Shown: in pieces, positions 1 to 10,714 of the stretch
Layout: each line of letters starts with the position of its first letter
Numbering within the stretch: the stretch's first letter is position 1
Origin: Phaeotremella fagi
Lineage: Eukaryota > Basidiomycota > Tremellomycetes > Tremellales > Phaeotremellaceae
Reading direction: 5' to 3'
NCBI GenBank assembly: GCA_001599715.1
Contig: BCHU01000009.1
Location: 186,001-250,000, forward strand
DNA length: 64,000 bases
Position numbers and translations under genes: made by a program
Notes under the pieces: model-generated
The model's database searches: none
The model's input: only the letters and a program-made list of their open reading frames with translations
Told to the model about the DNA's origin: nothing

Positions 1-25
1 ATCCCATGTTTGAAATCGTCTAAAT

Positions 26-345
26 CCCTCTTTTGATGTCAAGGAGCACACAATCTTTCGAGCAAAATCCATAAGGGGGTCCATAAAGGGTCATTATGAT
101 CTAGCATGACTTTATAAGCGAGATCTAGAATTTCCCCTTTCCACCTTTGTCAATCAATAGTCTCTCCGTGATGAAAAGATCAATCACCCTTCAAAATTGA
201 CTTGATCCCTCTTTTGATGTTGAGGAGCACACAATATTTCCAGCAAAATCCATTGCGGGTCCATGACAATCTAGTATGATCCGTGAGGGCAAACCCCAAG
301 CTACCTTTGTTCTTGTAGACTTTCTAGGGAATGAAAGGTGGATTG
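26..345. repeat. Dispersed upstream repeat block, two partial copies
   Basis: A block beginning with CCCTCTTTTGATGT, followed by AGGAGCACACAAT and GCAAAATCCAT, appears at about 26-110 and again at about 211-300. From about 237 the second copy continues into a sequence containing GTATGATCC, AAGCTACCTTTGTTCTTGTAG and GAATGAAAGGTGGATTGTCACT. That continuation recurs near 1783-1990, upstream of the paralogue at 2109. The copies differ at scattered positions, so they are old duplications rather than an assembly artefact. Because the block sits just upstream of both paralogous genes, it most likely carries their duplicated promoter. Confidence 0.8.
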
Positions 346-431
346 TCACTTAGGATATATAAATACTGCCATGAAAATTTCTGTTTTCTCCTCTTTCCTT
401 ATCGACAACGATCTGCTGATATCTATCAACT

Positions 432-485
432 AACCAACCAACCAACCAACCAACCAACCAACCAACCAACCAACCAACCAACCAA
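432..485. repeat. AACC tetranucleotide microsatellite in 5' leader
   Basis: About 13 consecutive AACC units lie in the presumed 5' untranslated leader, about 40 bases before the start codon at 524. The paralogue at 2109 has only a very short remnant of the same CAACC repeat near 2048-2062, so the array expanded in one copy after duplication. The unit is unlike known tremellomycete telomere repeats. Confidence 0.9.
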
Positions 486-523
486 CTCACACAGACTCAA
501 ACATATAAACAAAGTCCTACAAC

Positions 524-901
524 ATGTCCCAACCTGATACCGACACCCGTACTGCCACCGCTACCACCGCAACCAATGGTACATGTTCCTGGTCATTCTC
601 ACACGAAGCTTTCTCCACAAACGACTTTAAAGGTTACAAGGTCATCGCAAAGAACAACACCGACCAAAAAAAATCCGTTTTCTCCCTTGTTGGTGATGAC
701 GGTAAATTCCGCAGTGTTGTAGCCTCCACAAGAGATTACGAAGGCACTAGTGGTACCATCGATTTCGAAAAACCCAGTGTTGATGATTATAAGAGTCATT
801 TGAAAGGTTATTATCGGGATTGGTTGGGTGAAAGTGATATCGACGATATCTCGAAAGGGATTATTAGTGAGGCTTCAAAGATTGGAGATGTTAGTACCTG
901 A
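524..901 (+). CDS. Small orphan protein, tandem paralogue A
   Basis: This is an intronless frame of 125 codons. Its function is not recognised. The N-terminal 25 residues are Thr/Ala-rich. The rest is a compact, charged domain that starts near WSFSH and contains the spaced matches KGYKVIAK, FSLVGDDGK and DYK. These align with the product of the gene at 2109-2483 (WSLSH, EGMKITAK, YSLIKDGK) at roughly 30 percent identity over about 100 residues. There is no signal peptide, membrane segment or known motif. The start was chosen because it is the first ATG after the AACC leader and gives an N-terminus matching the paralogue. The shared leader (an ATAAATACTGCCATGAAA-like block before both genes) supports tandem duplication. 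The gene is probably real, given a preserved frame in two diverged copies. Confidence 0.7.
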   Translation: MSQPDTDTRTATATTATNGTCSWSFSHEAFSTNDFKGYKVIAKNNTDQKKSVFSLVGDDGKFRSVVASTRDYEGTSGTIDFEKPSVDDYKSHLKGYYRDWLGESDIDDISKGIISEASKIGDVST

Positions 902-1109
902 AAGATAGAGGGATGTCTGGGTTTACAGGGAGGCATTGTTGGAGGGAGAAAAGTTGAAGAGGTCTTGTTCAGATGATGGAGATTAACATGAGCACACGGG
1001 GAGTTTGTTATATGTTGTAGCTAGTATGGATAGTAGAGAGAGTTACAGTGTATGAAGGTCTATTAGAGGATGACACCAAGTCATAACCCCAGTACACTGC
1101 AGGGACATG
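902..1109. other. Spacer between paralogue A and relic copy
   Basis: This is the 3' flank of the first paralogue. No coding signal, RNA gene or repeat was recognised apart from the start of the relic that follows. Confidence 0.5.
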
Positions 1110-1330
1110 TTTTGAACGGAAGTTCGATTGTGAACCTTGCAGCATCTCTATCTGAATCAAGTGTTGGTAACCAAAAAGGTTGGTTGAAGATTATAGGTAC
1201 TTTGTACTGATGTCGAATAGACAGGATAGACAGACTTGTACAGCGTCCCCAAAGTCTTTGAGAAGGAAACCTCGACTGCTCTTTCCAAGCGAGGTAAGTC
1301 TAATGGATAGACCTTTGTTGAGAGTTTAGT
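1110..1330 (+). pseudogene. Decayed third copy of the small orphan family
   Basis: The stretch aligns by eye with the 3' half of the gene at 2109-2483. Near 1158, AATCAAGTGTTGGTAA matches AAGCGAGTGTTGCTAA at 2354. TTGGTTGAAG recurs in both. Near 1229, CAGACTTGTACAG matches CAGACTTAGATAG. Near 1258, TTTGAGAAGGAAACCTCGAC matches TTTGAGAGGGAGACCTCGAC, followed by CTCTTTCCAAG against CTCTCTCCAAG. The matching order is preserved, but stops and indels interrupt the frame and no start codon region is recognisable. I infer a dead tandem copy that kept its C-terminal half, ending around the equivalent of the final Ser-Lys. Confidence 0.7.
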
Positions 1331-1782
1331 ACAGTATGCAGTACAACAGAGGCATTGATCAAAAGTGAAAGTGACAGTGGTACATATGCATAAAGTGCAT
1401 ATTGTGTGTACATACGGAACAATGACCGATACAGAATATTGGAATTTTCTAATATGGTTTGCGTAATTGTATATGAAGACCAATCTAGAGCTGGTTGATA
1501 CATACTGTGTAAAGAGTTTTCAGATCGACCATGGTCCAATATCAGATTATACCCAACTGTTTTCTCATCTGTTCTGCATTCGAAAGAAAGGACATGTTAT
1601 TCATAGTGAGAAGATTTCTACGTGATCCTCATCATTGTCTGACGCTGTTGTACCTCAGGCCTGTACAAGCACTAGCAGAACCTCTTGATGTGCAAGAAAT
1701 AGCTAGATTTCTCTTGTAATATACCAGTATGGGCCACTTCTGCTTATCTTGTTACCACAGCGCCGCATATGACTATTCATTG
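1331..1782. other. Non-coding spacer between relic and second promoter block
   Basis: Only short frames without recognisable features are present. Nothing supports a gene here. Confidence 0.5.
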
Positions 1783-2010
1783 GGGGTTCATGATATTCCA
1801 GTATGTTCCATGAGAGCGAACCCAAGCTACCTTTGTTCTTGTAGACCTTCCAGGGAATGAATTATTTTGAGCAAAATCCATCAGGGGTCCACGATATTCC
1901 AGTATGATCCATGAGAGAAGACCCAAAGCTACCTTGGTTCTTGTAGACTTTCCAGAGAATGAAAGGTGGATTGTCACTACAGACAAATAAATACTGCCAT
2001 GAAATTTCTC
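1783..2010. repeat. Tandem upstream repeat, two adjacent copies
   Basis: A unit of about 83 bases (GGTTCATGATATTCCAGTAT, CATGAGAG, CCCAAGCTACCTTTGTTCTTGTAG, TTCCAGGGAATGAA) is present at about 1783-1862. It is repeated immediately at about 1866-1962. The second copy continues through AGGTGGATTGTCACT into an ATAAATACTGCCATGAAA-like leader. The same unit occurs once upstream of the first paralogue (about 237-345). Together with the leader it is probably the conserved promoter of this gene family. Confidence 0.8.
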
Positions 2011-2108
2011 TTTTCTGCCCTTTCCTTATCAACAACAACCAGCTACTATCAACCAACCAACCCAACAAAATTAAACAGACCCCAATACAACAAACATACT
2101 CATACGAC

Positions 2109-2483
2109 ATGGCCGACTCTGGTTCAACAACTCAAAACTCTCAGGCCCCTACTACAGCTCCAACCTTGGCTGGAAATTGGTCACTCAGCCACAAATACAT
2201 CTCCAGCCCCGTATTCGAAGGTATGAAAATCACCGCAAAAAGCGAATCCGACAAGACAACATTCTACTCCCTTATCAAAGACGGTAAAGTTCGCTTTGTT
2301 GGGATGCTCGGCCCCGACTACAAGGAAAGAAACCCCACAACCTATAATAATGGTGAAGCGAGTGTTGCTAATTACGGAGCTTGGTTGAAGGAATTGCATG
2401 GTGCACCTGAGGGGACAGACTTAGATAGTCTCGCAAAAGGGTTTGAGAGGGAGACCTCGACTGTTCTCTCCAAGAACGATTAG
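2109..2483 (+). CDS. Small orphan protein, tandem paralogue B
   Basis: This single-exon frame encodes 124 residues and is the second intact member of the family at 524-901. The first 20 residues are Ser/Thr/Gln-rich. The domain that follows shows the family pattern WSLSH, GMKITAK, YSLIKDGK, a DYK motif and a C-terminal helix-like segment (LDSLAKGFERETSTVL). An upstream in-frame ATG at 1959 would add about 50 residues. I reject that start because the added part is the repeated leader DNA and the paralogue begins at the equivalent of 2109. No signal peptide or membrane segment is visible. The function is unknown. Absence of any recognised family suggests a lineage-restricted protein. Confidence 0.7.
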   Translation: MADSGSTTQNSQAPTTAPTLAGNWSLSHKYISSPVFEGMKITAKSESDKTTFYSLIKDGKVRFVGMLGPDYKERNPTTYNNGEASVANYGAWLKELHGAPEGTDLDSLAKGFERETSTVLSKND

Positions 2484-2947
2484 TCCATGGGATGGACAGT
2501 CGTTCGTTGGAGAGTTCTGGAAGTAATAGAGAGGCTGTGATGAGGAGAAAGGACTGGAAGCTATTGAGGTGATTTTATGTGGTTGTTTATGAAGATGAAA
2601 TCAGAGTTTGATCAATATATGCAATACCGTAGAAACGAAAGCTTGACTGTGAGATCAAAGACATACAGTAGCCATGGATATAGGTGGGTCTCAGTCTGTT
2701 ACAAGGATCATCGATTCATTGTATCGTCCACAGTATCCGTACAAACCGAAATCAGAATCTTCACTTCCAATTTCACCGATAATACCGCCTGGTCAGAGTT
2801 CAAGTCATTGTGTCCAGCAAAAGAGATTAATACAGAAAACATGAATATACAACGAGCTTCGTCGTGATACATGCTTTGACAAACCCAGCAGATCTCCCAT
2901 CACTCGTAAAAAACCGTACATAAGCTTACAATCTATCGGTACATCTG
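2484..2947. other. Intergenic region, nothing recognised
   Basis: This lies between paralogue B and the 3' end of the minus-strand gene that follows. A 96-codon open frame (2577-2867, plus) has no recognisable composition or domain and is not called. Confidence 0.5.
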
Positions 2948-4960
2948 TTATCTGGATGGATAACTTGACAAAATCTGTCGATAATGCCGATCAATCCCCA
3001 GGGTAAAATCCAAAGGTGTTTTGATCCTGACACCCCTCAGCGTTGTTTTATTCATTTGAGGATCAACAACGATGTTGTAGAAACGCTCCCCACGTGCAGG
3101 AGGAAGTAAGCGTTTGAAATCCCTGATATCATCGTACATTTCGCTGATAAGAGTCCTTCAGCATATGTCTAAAATTCATGTTACATTGTTTAGCTCACCC
3201 GTTGTACTTGTTGACAACTTCTCTGATCCACTCAAACTGCTGCTTTACTTTGAAGTGCGCTGTCCTGAAGATACAGACTTTCCACCCTCTGAGATCGGGG
3301 ACTGGTAATCTCTCCCGTCTGGAAGATCACATCAGCCACTCAAAATACGGTAGAATAGGACCAGCAACAGAAAACAACAATTAACTTACTCGAAATACGC
3401 CGAGTTTCGATAGAATTTCAGAATCTGGTCCGTTATTATCTGATCTTGAAGCTGTTCAATCAACACAGCGCCGAAGGTGGAATCTTTCCATTCTGATTTA
3501 CTTTCAAGAGCAGGTCTGAGTGAACGCAGATACATTGAGCTTTCGGTATATTTACGAGGGTCATACGACGTCTTGTGAAGTCAGCGGCGATAATTGAACA
3601 ATCAAATACACCACTTACTTCTAACAATCTGTCGACTTCTGAATAATAGCGACTTTGACCAGGGTTTGATGTCATAATTGGCTGATCGTACTGATGGCTA
3701 GATCGTGAAACTCCAGTGGATAGTGTCGGAAGTGTTGCTGGTTCATTTGGACTTGAAGGGAAATGTTCGCTATCAACCCCTGAATACACATATCTCAATT
3801 CTGAGGACGACGATCTTCGTCGTTTAACTGGAGTGAGGGTATCACATTGAAGCGGTTCGAAACTGGGAATGGATAGCGGTTGGTTGTGAGTTGACAAATC
3901 AGGGAGGACCAAATCGGCAGCCAGTGGATGAATCGAAGCGGTTTGTTGTGTGAGATATTCAGTTTTGTCGGTGAAAGGTTGTTGATCCGAAGGGAACCGT
4001 AAATTGTCTCCAGCCGCAACCTCTGCGATTGCTATAGCTGACCGAGGTAGTGATCCTTGAATATCCGGTGATGACGGTCCCATGAACTCTGCGAGATCGT
4101 CTAAAGTCTCGCTCTGAGGAAATGCCGGAGAGTTGGGTCCAGAATGTGGTTCTTCTTTCACTACAGTATTGGACTGCAAAGGAGATCTGGACGGTCCGGC
4201 ATCATCATTTGAATTCGCTGGATGGTGATTGTGTGATTGATTGTACGATTTGTACACAGGAGGGATATTGCTAGGTGACGCTGCTGTGATTGACCGAGGT
4301 GTAAAGTTTACACTTGCCGTTGAATTTGATCTGGGATGGATATTGTTGTCCAGAGGAGGATTGGGATTACCAGGAAAGACATGAAATAGAGCAATGATTT
4401 CACGAAGTTGGAAATAGAATGGAAAATTCTCTCTGATCTCTTCTTCAGTTTACAAGTCAGTCCGATCGTCTTGTGATGTAAACTGAACGTACCAGATATT
4501 TGGAAATCGTCAGGATAGTCTGTCCAAGAGGGATCGATACCATGTATCAATTGGTAGTCTCCCTCTAGAAATCCAGATTTTAGTCTAAATTGTGGTGAGT
4601 ATCAGATTTTACAGCGACGTGTCAATTAATCAATGTATCCATCTCAACTCACTCATCTACCTTGTCTACCACAAAAGGATGTTTTGAAATAGGCCACTTT
4701 TCTGTCGCTTTCCAAACGTAGTCATCCTCACTTTCCACCATCTCCTTCTCACATAACCCCCATTGAGCAGCTACATGGAACCAATCTTGATCTTTTAGAA
4801 CGACTAGAGCAAGATCACGTCCAGCGGTGTATCTCTCATTAGATTCCTCGTTTGATGATGGCGAAGGTCCGAATAGTATTCTGGTATAGGTGTCATTCTC
4901 TTTGATAGCTGTAAGGAGATTTATGATTGTTTCATTGTCCCAAATTATCTTGGATGGCAT
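2948..4960 (-). CDS. Unrecognised multi-exon protein, possibly SANT/Myb-like N-terminus
   Basis: At least six exons can be joined. Exon 1 starts at MPSKIIWDNETI and ends near 4654. Later joins occur near 4590-4498, from about 4450 onward, at a GTAAGT near 3620, at a GTAAGT near 3390 and at a GTGAGC near 3165. The final exon begins near CEMYDDIRDF and stops at 2948. The N-terminal 100 residues are Trp/acidic-rich (IIWDNETIINLL, WKATEKWPISKHPF) and resemble the single SANT/Myb-like domains of fungal regulators; this is only inference. A REIIALFHVFPGN segment is followed by about 270 disordered Ser/Pro residues with a KRRRSSSSE basic patch. A conserved-looking C-terminal region contains FRTAHFKVKQQFEWIREVV. 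It may be a nuclear regulator. An alternative in-frame ATG lies at 5005. Confidence 0.55.
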
Positions 4961-5802
4961 GATGATAATGATCGAGGAATACATCAACAAGATTAATGAA
5001 CCCATACCCCTCTTTATCTTCCCATGGCACAGATCATTTCCTGAAACGAGGTCAGAGATCAGAGATCACCATAGGGGATTTTAAGTTAAGTACGATAGAA
5101 TTTTGAAAATCGCCTTTTGTTCTACCAAACAGGTAATATGCAGGCGACAATCATGTACAGGTAGCGAGTCTTTGTCAATCTCAGTATCATTCGATGCGAA
5201 CATTTTGTAATCAAACATCAGAACGTAGCGATATAAGCATGAAGGGATGATTGAACGGGAATGGAAGCTCTATTGGATATTGGTATCAAGAGGCTGAAGT
5301 GGTTTTCTGCCAAAACTTGATTCACAATCAATCATAACTCGATCATACCTACATAGAGATAATTGTAGCATCAACTATCAGCGACTAATGCCCTACTGTT
5401 AATGAGTCTAAGCGAATCTCGAGTTTTCGCTTCCTAATCATGCTCATTATAAGTTTCAAAGCCCTCATTCAACTCGACGGAGAAACCACCACCATTCCCA
5501 TCCATTATCAACTCATTCAACGTTGTATTGTGGGAGAGGAGATCGTAAGAGGATGGCTGTGTTTCTGTAATAGAGAGATAAGTTGAATGACACGTTAACT
5601 TTCTGTTAAAAAGCGTCGGGTGAAGTGGACAGAGCTCCTTCCACAGACGTCCATCGACATCGAAACAATCCTTGGAATGTCTCCTATGTTGAATCTCAAT
5701 TGGACTGACGTTTTCCTGATGTGAATCTCACCTTCAATTTCTATGCTGCCATTCGCGACATCAAAAGAAGACTCACACGAGTCCATAAACACGTCTCCAT
5801 GA
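4961..5802. other. Intergenic region
   Basis: This 0.84-kb stretch lies upstream of the preceding minus-strand gene and downstream of HTD2. Short frames overlap the HTD2 stop but none carries splice-supported coding. No RNA gene or repeat was seen. Confidence 0.5.
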
Positions 5803-6889
5803 CTAACAAACCTCAAACGAAGCCTTCATCCCAACTCTCCCACCCTGCACCGCAACCAACTCCCAACCCTCCTCATTCTGCATCCCAAAAACCTCAACCT
5901 CCCTAGAAACATACAACGGACTTGTCGCTCTATATTGAAACCCTCTCATCTTCCGACCAGAAGCTACTTTAACACCGATTTCAACAAGTATCGTCGCTGT
6001 CAACGGACCGTGCATCAGCAGATCTGGATGACCCTCGATGGAACGTGTCCAATCTAGATCGTAATGTATTCGGTGTGGGTTGAAGGTCAGAGCTGAATAT
6101 CGGAATAAGAGTGGTGGGGTTGGAGTGAATTTGAACAGGGAGATGAAATCTGGTGGTAGAGCTGTATGGGGATCTGTTATCAGTTTCGTTCAAATAGTGA
6201 ACTCACTCTTGGTCTTTTCGAGAACTTGTTGATTTTTCCCTAATACCTCTTTTCGGAATACATGAGTTCTGATTTCCCTCACAGACCAATTCTCATCCAC
6301 CTCAGATATCTCTTCAACAGCCTTATCAAATAAATCGCGTTGCTGATGAACAAAGATCATTCCAGCTTTAAATTCAGTTTTCGGAACGCTGACACGTTGA
6401 ACTATGTTTGATCCTATTCGAAGAGGGTTTTCGTGATTCCAAGTGAAATTTCCTGATGCCCACATACGACGTGAATATGGATGTGGAGCGTTGTATTCCT
6501 AGATTCGAGTTAGTAATATATACAATTTTCAGAGAAGTTGAACTTACAGGTGATGATCCATCTTCTGCTAGGTCTCTCAACATGGTTTCTGGTTGGAAAT
6601 ATATCATATGATGGGATAATGGGAGTTCATCACCAGCATTGATAGTCGGTGGTAGACCATCCTGTCTGGTTGGGAGAGTTCTTTGTAAATGTGAAGCCCT
6701 GATTATATCAACGGTGTCAGTGGATAAGACTGCAGGTCGAGATGTGAGATCTTTGATCCATTTATCTATATTTTCTGCAGTGGATGTTAGAACTGAATAG
6801 TAGCGATACTTCTGTAGTCCATGGTGGGTCGTGCTCAAGACTCGACTTGAGGTAGTGAGCGAACGTTGAAAGGTCCTTGTGATGTACAT
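5803..6889 (-). CDS. HTD2: Mitochondrial 3-hydroxyacyl-thioester dehydratase, HTD2-like
   Basis: This is the hot-dog dehydratase of mitochondrial type II fatty-acid synthesis, which removes water from 3-hydroxyacyl-ACP and supports lipoate supply. Three exons join through introns ending in AATCTAG (near 6489) and ATAACAG (near 6178). The first 25 residues are rich in Arg, Ser and Thr (TRTFQRSLTTSSRVL), as in a matrix-targeting peptide. Family landmarks in order are the segment GDELPLSHHMIYFQPE, RRMWASGNFTWNHENPL, RIHYDLDW and the hydratase-type LMHGPLTATILVEIG loop near the C-terminus. The last residues, following GFQYRATSPLYV, match the normal end of the family. The start at 6889 is the first Met giving a presequence. 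No missing key region was found. Confidence 0.85.
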
Positions 6890-7046
6890 AACATTAGAAA
6901 ATGGTAGAAAGGTGAGAGTGGTGAAATTCGAAAGTGGCTTAGTTGTACAGGACAGTTGACTACAAGTACATAAGACAAACACATACATTTCGTCACAAAC
7001 ATTCCAGAAACTAATTGTAAACCTCTCCAACCCCCTCCATAAACAA

Positions 7047-8521
7047 CTAAACTCTCCCCTCTCTGATTCTAGGATGTTGGATCCCCATTCGTCCATCAAT
7101 ACCATTAGCAACCTCATGAGAAGCATCATATCTAGTCCAAGCAGAAGCCGTTCCACCTTCACCCATTCTAGGATATGGAGTATCAAGATCAGCTTGAATA
7201 TATCGTTTAGCTGTGGATGCTAGACAGGTGTTAATGACATAACATGTCATACATAGTTACAACTCACCACCATCATATCTAGCTCTAGGGGCGTCGTTCC
7301 TATCACCCCAAGCACTTTGATTAGGCGTCATTCCCGAATAAACACTGGCAGATTGCGGATGGGAATAATAAGATTGTTGACTTGGTTGATATGGTTGTGA
7401 TTGAGTGTGTCTAGCTGGAGGTCGACCGTTACCGTTGTTAGGTGATGTTGAACGCATTCCCGATCCTGATCCTAGTGTTGGTAAGCTTTGAGTACGTTGA
7501 GGTGATTGCGGTAACATTCCAGCTGGTAAATGTCCGGGGGGTGGACCAGCTAATTCTATCCTTTCATCAGTATTCAACTTCCTCGCTTAAAGATGGTTCG
7601 ACACTCACCCCTCCCTTCCAGATACCCGTAATGTCCCATTCTACCAGCCTTGAGCTTACCAGGTTCATAAGGCTTCAAAGAGTCTTGTCCTCCCATCCCT
7701 CCCATTCCCATTCCCATTCCCATTCCACCAGCGCCGGGTGGCATCATTCCCATCATTTGTTGTGCATAAGGATTCATACCTGGGTAGCCACCTTGTTGAG
7801 CTCCCCATTGACCTTGACCGAACGGGCTATACATGTTCATACCCCTGTGATTGGAAGTGGCGACAGATAGTATGAAGTGATGACGATATTTTAAGAATAG
7901 TAAAGGGTAGAGTGGTAGTGATAGTCGAGACGACGAGTGAGTGAGCGGGTGAAATTCGATTTAGGAAACAGATAATTAGAGAAAAGATAACCAATTTGTC
8001 AGCTTCAATCTTCAATGATATTGTGTGAAGAAACGAAAGAGGAGGAGTAAAGTGAAAGTACAAATCGCGACAACACTAAGAAGTCCGTCGATGGCTCCTT
8101 TCTTCACCCTCTAGCGACGAGACCTTCGAATCATGGGGCCAAACCAAAAAAGGAAGGGGGTAAATTGGAAATAGATAATCAAGAAAACACACCCTGCCAT
8201 CTGATTGAACATGGGATTCATCCCTCCCATCCCGTAGTTCAATCCACCACCTGCCATAGCGCCGAAACCAGCAGTCATCCCACTTCCTCCCCTTCCACCC
8301 CCTGGCATAGCTTGTATACCCATACCACCTAAATTGGGTTGATAACCAAAACCATTTCCTTGGTCGTTCAAACCGAATCCTATACCACCGTACGATTGGG
8401 GTTGGGGGTAACCCTGGTTACCCATTCCTCCCATGTTACCGTACATGTTTTGGTAGTATTGAGCTTCTAGGGATGGAAGGGAGTTGTGATTGGGGGGTGG
8501 GGTCGTACCGTACATCATCAT
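7047..8521 (-). CDS. Gly/Met/Gln-rich low-complexity protein
   Basis: Four exons are supported. Exon 1 starts at a triple Met (8521) and ends at 8193. Exon 2 runs from 7844, and two further introns end at GATAG (near 7556) and GTCTAG (near 7217). The product is about 300 residues and dominated by Gly, Met, Asn, Gln, Tyr and Pro, with a GMGMGMG run and many YxGxG motifs. It is therefore prion-like and probably disordered. The more ordered C-terminus has KRYIQADLDTPYPRMGEGG and a final basic tail. No enzyme domain is visible. Such composition is common in RNA-granule and vesicle-coat-associated proteins, but no function can be assigned. The first intron of 348 nt is far longer than others in the window. 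Confidence 0.7.
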
Positions 8522-8747
8522 TTTGGAGATTTGGAGATATCAAAGATGTAAACAGGATATTGAGTCGTATGGTAAAAAGGGGTACGGGAAAACACAGCAG
8601 TGAAGAAATCTCTGTCTCAGTCTCCATCTCATATAGCTCCATCCCAACAACCACCGATAGAGACGGATTCGTCCATAAAGGACTCGAGAAAAGCCCCCTT
8701 TTCCCCATCCTTTCGCAAACGGCACCGACCCAAAACATAAAATCAAC

Positions 8748-10714
8748 TCACTCTTCAGAGTAGACTGCGTCAGAAGAAGAATCTCGACTAGAAGACAAAT
8801 CCGAGGTCGAGGATTGATTTCGAATTCGTTTTTCGAAGGACACACTCCTATAAAATCAGTACCATCCAAATTCAAATACTGTCAATACCTCTTTTTCCTA
8901 TCCTTTCGTTCAACCTCCTTCTCCTTTACGTCTACCTTTTGCGTCTCCTTCTGTCTTACATCTCCCTTACCTTCGTCAAACGTCATATCTCCAGGATACC
9001 CCCACCAATAACCATTGGGGTCCCACATCCCATTCTGAAATCCATAGTTTTGATCGAAATACATACCATTCCCGTTCAGGCCGTTTGGGTCCATCATCGT
9101 TGGATACATGAACATCTCGTTTCCCTGCATATAAGGGTATCCCATGGGATAACCGAATCCATTCCATTGATACTGTTCTGGAACCATTGGAAGTCCTTCA
9201 TCGATAGGAGTAATTGGATTGGAACTCGAACTCGAAGATTGTTCAATAGCAGGTCGGACAGGTAGTCGTTTCTCTACACGTCTTGAACTCTCTTGATATC
9301 CATCAGAATGAGCTACACCCTCAACATGACCTGGAGTTGCGATTTGCCTATCACCCCGAGGTCTCCATTCACCAACATTTCCACCTAACTCATCTTCAAA
9401 ACCCCCCTCACGTTCAGATTTCCGTTTCAACCAATCCTCATATTCCTCACGGGCTTTATCAGCTAAAGACGATACATAAACTTGATTGTGATTAACGTGT
9501 AGATTTTGTTTTCGACGTCCGGGTGTAGCTTCAGGGTCATCTGGTAGATTGGAGAAAGTGTCTGAAACTAGAGGCGAGAAGAGGGGTAATGGAAGTTGAT
9601 GATTTGGTTGATTCTTCTTGAAAGAGATTTCTTGTTGGTCGGGAGGAAGTCTTGGTCGGATACCGACATGGACAGATGTGACTCCGGTTGGTGCCGCTCG
9701 AATAGGAACTCTTGGGACTGAGGGTGGATAGGCTGAAGAGTCAGTAGGATATCAAGTTGGTGACTTACCAATCTCCCGATTTGCCTCTCGTCTAGTCCTA
9801 TCCTCTGCTTCTCTAGCTGCAGATATACCATCATCCCATTTTCCAGATCGTTCCCATTCTATATCTCTCGCTTCGTTTCCTGGTCTGCCCTGATGATACG
9901 TATCATCAACCCTTTCCTTCCCCTTGACTTGGTAACCATCTGCAAGCTGCAGTCGATTTGCACCTTTCACCAATTCAGCTTCCCAATCTTCTGCCATCGT
10001 ATCTTCAGTTTTAGTAGGAGACGACGGTGGTTGAAGTTTGACAATTGGTCTTGTTCTAGCAGGGAATGGATTAGGATTGAGGTTGGAAGGACCCGTTTGA
10101 GCAACTGGAGTCTGTCTACGTGGTTGAGCGACTTGTCTAGTTTCTATCGGTTTTGATCTGGGAGATCCGTTTTGGGATGTTTTCTCGATTTGTTCAAATC
10201 TCTGACGAAGATGTTGAACCACCTTCTCCGTCCTGTCTGGGGTTCCTTTCCCATCATTTTGCTGATTGTGTCTGGAAACGTTTTGTGAAGTGAGTCTAGA
10301 ATCAGATGTCCTCTCACGTAATTTAGTATCGGAAGGTACGACCTGACCAGATGATCGACCAGTAACATTTTGAGTCAAATTAGGTGCTGAACCTCTACCA
10401 CTCAATTTTCGTTGTTGAGGTACAGGATCAACTTCAGTTGAACGAAGTGCTGATTGTGAATAAACTTGACGTAGATTAGTTCCGGATTTTTGTCGATGTT
10501 CATTAAGTCTTTGTAGGATTATTGAAGACGGTCTTTCTCTGGGTTTATCGTTTGAGGTGAGTGTTGGATAGGGACCTGTCACGTTTAGGTTTGATTGACG
10601 TTTTTTGATTATCGGACTGTCCGTTAAACCTAATGCTGAAGCGTGAAGACTTGATATTGTCGATGGGTATGTTGTTGATGTTGATATAAGACTATCCCTA
10701 GCTGAAGTTGTCAT
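8748..10714 (-). CDS. Disordered protein with conserved C-terminal coiled region, unknown function
   Basis: Three exons are joined. The first runs 10714 to about 9770 and ends in REI. An intron ending in CTTCAG leads to a long second exon, and a short intron (GTATTG...TTATAG, near 8890-8843) leads to a Ser-rich last exon that stops at 8748. The product has about 560 residues. The first 320 are basic and Ser/Pro/Gln-rich, with repeated RxxS sites. An acidic helix near residue 250 reads AEDWEAELVKGAN. Near residue 400 there is a charged helix (DKAREEYEEWLKRKSE). After it comes an Asn/Gly/Tyr/Met-rich segment, then a Lys/Glu-rich helix. No domain is recognised. It is probably a scaffold or RNA-associated protein. 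It is separated by about 230 bases from the Gly/Met-rich gene downstream on the same strand, and both share the Asn/Gly/Tyr/Met-rich style. Confidence 0.65.

Noticed and set aside
432..485. AACC array as a telomere or subtelomere repeat
   Set aside because: It is short, lies inside a gene leader and differs from TTAGGG-type fungal telomere units.
1157..1539. Minus-strand frames of 108 and 79 codons
   Set aside because: They overlap the plus-strand relic copy and have no features of their own.
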